64,000 nt of DNA from JALORV01 sp044225415. GTDB taxonomy: Bacteria > Pseudomonadota > Gammaproteobacteria > Burkholderiales > Burkholderiaceae_F. Below are positions 62,672 to 64,000 of the stretch, piece after piece. The position numbers and the translations under genes were made by a program. The stretch lies in contig JBGAIO010000001.1 in assembly GCA_044225415.1 (NCBI GenBank), positions 1 through 64,000 of the forward strand, given 5' to 3'. Numbering within the stretch: the first letter of the stretch is position 1; each line of letters begins with the position of its first letter. The notes beneath the pieces are model-generated. The model did no database searches. It had not been told where the DNA came from and worked only from the letters and a program-made list of their open reading frames with translations.

Positions 62672-63934
62672 ATGTTCAAGCGTTCGCAGTATTCCCTGGA
62701 ATCGGTCGACCCCGAGGTCTACGCCGCCATCGCCGGCGAACATCGTCGCCAGGAAGAACACATCGAGCTGATCGCGTCGGAGAACTACGCCAGCCCCGCG
62801 GTGCTGGCCGCGCAGGGCTCGCAGCTCACCAACAAGTACGCCGAGGGCTATCCCGGCAAGCGCTACTACGGCGGTTGCGAGTACGTCGACGTGGCCGAGA
62901 CGCTGGCCATCGACCGGCTGAAGGCGCTGTTCGGCTATCCGACCATCGACATCGCCGCCAACGTGCAGCCGCACTCCGGCGCGCAGGCCAACGAGGCGGT
63001 GTTCCTCGCGCTGCTGAACCCCGGCGACACGATCATGGGCATGAGCCTCGCCGAGGGCGGGCACCTGACGCACGGCATGCCGCTCAACATCAGCGGCAAG
63101 TGGTTCAACGTGGTCAGCTACGGGCTGAACGACCGCGAGGAGATCGACTACGAAGCGCTGGAGAACCTCGCGCACCAGAAGCGGCCGAAGCTGATCATCG
63201 CGGGCGCGTCCGCCTACGCGCTGAAGATCGATTTCGCGCGCATTGCGCAGGTCGCGCGCGACGTCGATGCGCATTTCATGGTCGACATGGCGCACTACGC
63301 GGGCCTGATCGCCGCCGGCGTGTATCCGAGTCCGATCCCGCACGCCGACGTGGTGACGTCGACCACGCACAAGACGCTGCGCGGTCCGCGCGGCGGGCTG
63401 ATCATCATGAAGCCGGCGCTGGAAAAGGCCATCAACTCGGCGGTGTTCCCCGGCCTGCAGGGCGGGCCGCTGATGCACGTCATCGCTGCCAAGGCCGTGG
63501 CCTTCAAGGAGGCGCTGGCGCCGGAGTTCAAGGCGTACCAGCAGCAGGTGATCGTCAACGCGCGCACGATGGCCGAGACGCTGGTCGAGTGCGGTCTGCG
63601 CATCGTGTCCGGCCGCACCGAGAGCCATCTGATGCTGGTCGACCTGCGCGCCAAGTCGATCACCGGCAAGGAAGCCGAGGCGGTGCTGGGCCAGGCGCAC
63701 ATCACCATCAACAAGAACGCGATCCCCAAGGACCCCGAGAAGCCGATGGTCACCAGCGGCATCCGCCTCGGGTCGCCGGCAATGACCACGCGCGGCTTCC
63801 GCGAGGCCGAGGCCAGGCAGACCGCGCACCTGATCGCCGACGTGCTCGACAACCCGCGCGATCCGGCCACGCTGGCGCGCGTGCGCGACGCGGTGGCGGC
63901 GCTGACGGCGCGCTTCCCGGTGTACGCGCCGTAG
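62672..63934 (+). CDS. glyA: Serine hydroxymethyltransferase
   Basis: 420 residues, clean, with a strong Shine-Dalgarno (aggagg). GlyA converts serine and tetrahydrofolate to glycine and 5,10-methylene-THF. Motifs: HIELIASENYASPAVL, NKYAEGYPGKRYYGGCE, NVQPHSGAQAN, FMVDMAHYAGLIAAG, and STTHKTLRGPRGG with the PLP Lys at residue 234; GIRLGSPAMTTRGF near the end. Its leader holds a ZTP riboswitch, so expression is tied to folate one-carbon status. nrdR follows 12 bases later. Confidence 0.98.
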   Translation: MFKRSQYSLESVDPEVYAAIAGEHRRQEEHIELIASENYASPAVLAAQGSQLTNKYAEGYPGKRYYGGCEYVDVAETLAIDRLKALFGYPTIDIAANVQPHSGAQANEAVFLALLNPGDTIMGMSLAEGGHLTHGMPLNISGKWFNVVSYGLNDREEIDYEALENLAHQKRPKLIIAGASAYALKIDFARIAQVARDVDAHFMVDMAHYAGLIAAGVYPSPIPHADVVTSTTHKTLRGPRGGLIIMKPALEKAINSAVFPGLQGGPLMHVIAAKAVAFKEALAPEFKAYQQQVIVNARTMAETLVECGLRIVSGRTESHLMLVDLRAKSITGKEAEAVLGQAHITINKNAIPKDPEKPMVTSGIRLGSPAMTTRGFREAEARQTAHLIADVLDNPRDPATLARVRDAVAALTARFPVYAP

Positions 63935-63946
63935 CCTGACGCCGCC

Positions 63947-64000
63947 ATGCGCTGCCCCTTCTGCCAGAACGCCGACACGCAGGTCATCGACTCGCGCGCG
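63947..64000 (+). CDS. nrdR: Transcriptional repressor NrdR (5' end only)
   Basis: Only the first 18 codons are in the window: MRCPFCQNADTQVIDSRA, the start of the NrdR zinc ribbon (CPFC is the first Cys pair). NrdR represses ribonucleotide reductase genes in response to ATP/dATP. Position directly after glyA is the conserved proteobacterial order. Confidence 0.9.
   Translation, partial: MRCPFCQNADTQVIDSRA

Noticed and set aside
62576..63829. Long minus-strand frame opposite glyA
   Set aside because: Shadow of glyA; it would also run through the riboswitch.

Overview
The window (about 67-68% GC by eye) looks like a chromosome segment of a Burkholderiales-type betaproteobacterium. The support is the gene order rplM-rpsI-(DUF6776-like)-bactofilin-erpA-anmK-M23 peptidase-tyrS-dtd, the glyA-nrdR pair, two Burkholderia-type porins, a tripartite-tricarboxylate (Bug) receptor, and a coq7 gene. 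No phage, integrase, transposase, CRISPR array, rRNA or tRNA was recognised.

Layout. 1-3.7 kb: 3' part of a penicillin-acylase-family hydrolase, an unknown membrane-anchored protein and a DUF3047 lipoprotein. 3.7-15.1 kb: two interleaved dipeptide/oligopeptide (Dpp/Opp) ABC transporters, all on +, in the order B-C-D-F-A, terminator, B, M20 amidohydrolase, C, small lipoprotein, D, F. 15.3-16.5 kb: a repeat-rich periplasmic protein and a hemerythrin-like protein. 16.5-24.7 kb (minus): a CrtI/retinol-saturase-like oxidoreductase, a patatin, a DUF2891 protein, a DUF2807 protein, a Sel1-repeat protein and a multiheme cytochrome c. 25-30.6 kb (minus): one very long UvrA-like gene made of two UvrA modules, preceded by a perfect LexA-type operator, then rnk. 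31.5-38.4 kb: a lipoprotein, a small membrane protein, a second M20 amidohydrolase, argE, a molybdopterin oxidoreductase and a predicted aminopeptidase. 38.5-43.7 kb: an acyl-CoA ligase, several small unknown proteins, a DUF2238 membrane protein and a PHB-depolymerase-like esterase. 43.7-52.2 kb: a Bug receptor, glpK-glpD, a TPR/glycosyltransferase-like protein and two porins. 52.4-64 kb: housekeeping genes (coq7, osmC-like, rplM-rpsI, bactofilin, erpA, anmK, M23 peptidase, tyrS, dtd, PEBP, histidine phosphatase, glyA with a ZTP riboswitch, start of nrdR).

How the genes fit together. Peptide import (Dpp), peptide or amide hydrolysis (acylase, two M20 enzymes, aminopeptidase), glycerol use (glpKD) and Bug/porin uptake describe a heterotroph that scavenges small organics. 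The most notable items are the cytochrome at 22635-24706, which has seven CxxCH motifs plus one exact C-x15-C-H motif (the signature of MccA-type octaheme sulfite reductases), the double UvrA with its LexA box, and the ZTP riboswitch before glyA.

Caution on sequence quality. Many genes are interrupted by one- or two-base frameshifts while their protein homology continues in another frame. This includes tyrS, which is normally essential, so most breaks are probably indel errors in the assembly rather than true gene decay. The densest damage is 6.3-9.3 kb. Features spanning such breaks are given as whole genes with the break positions noted; those with many breaks are typed pseudogene.
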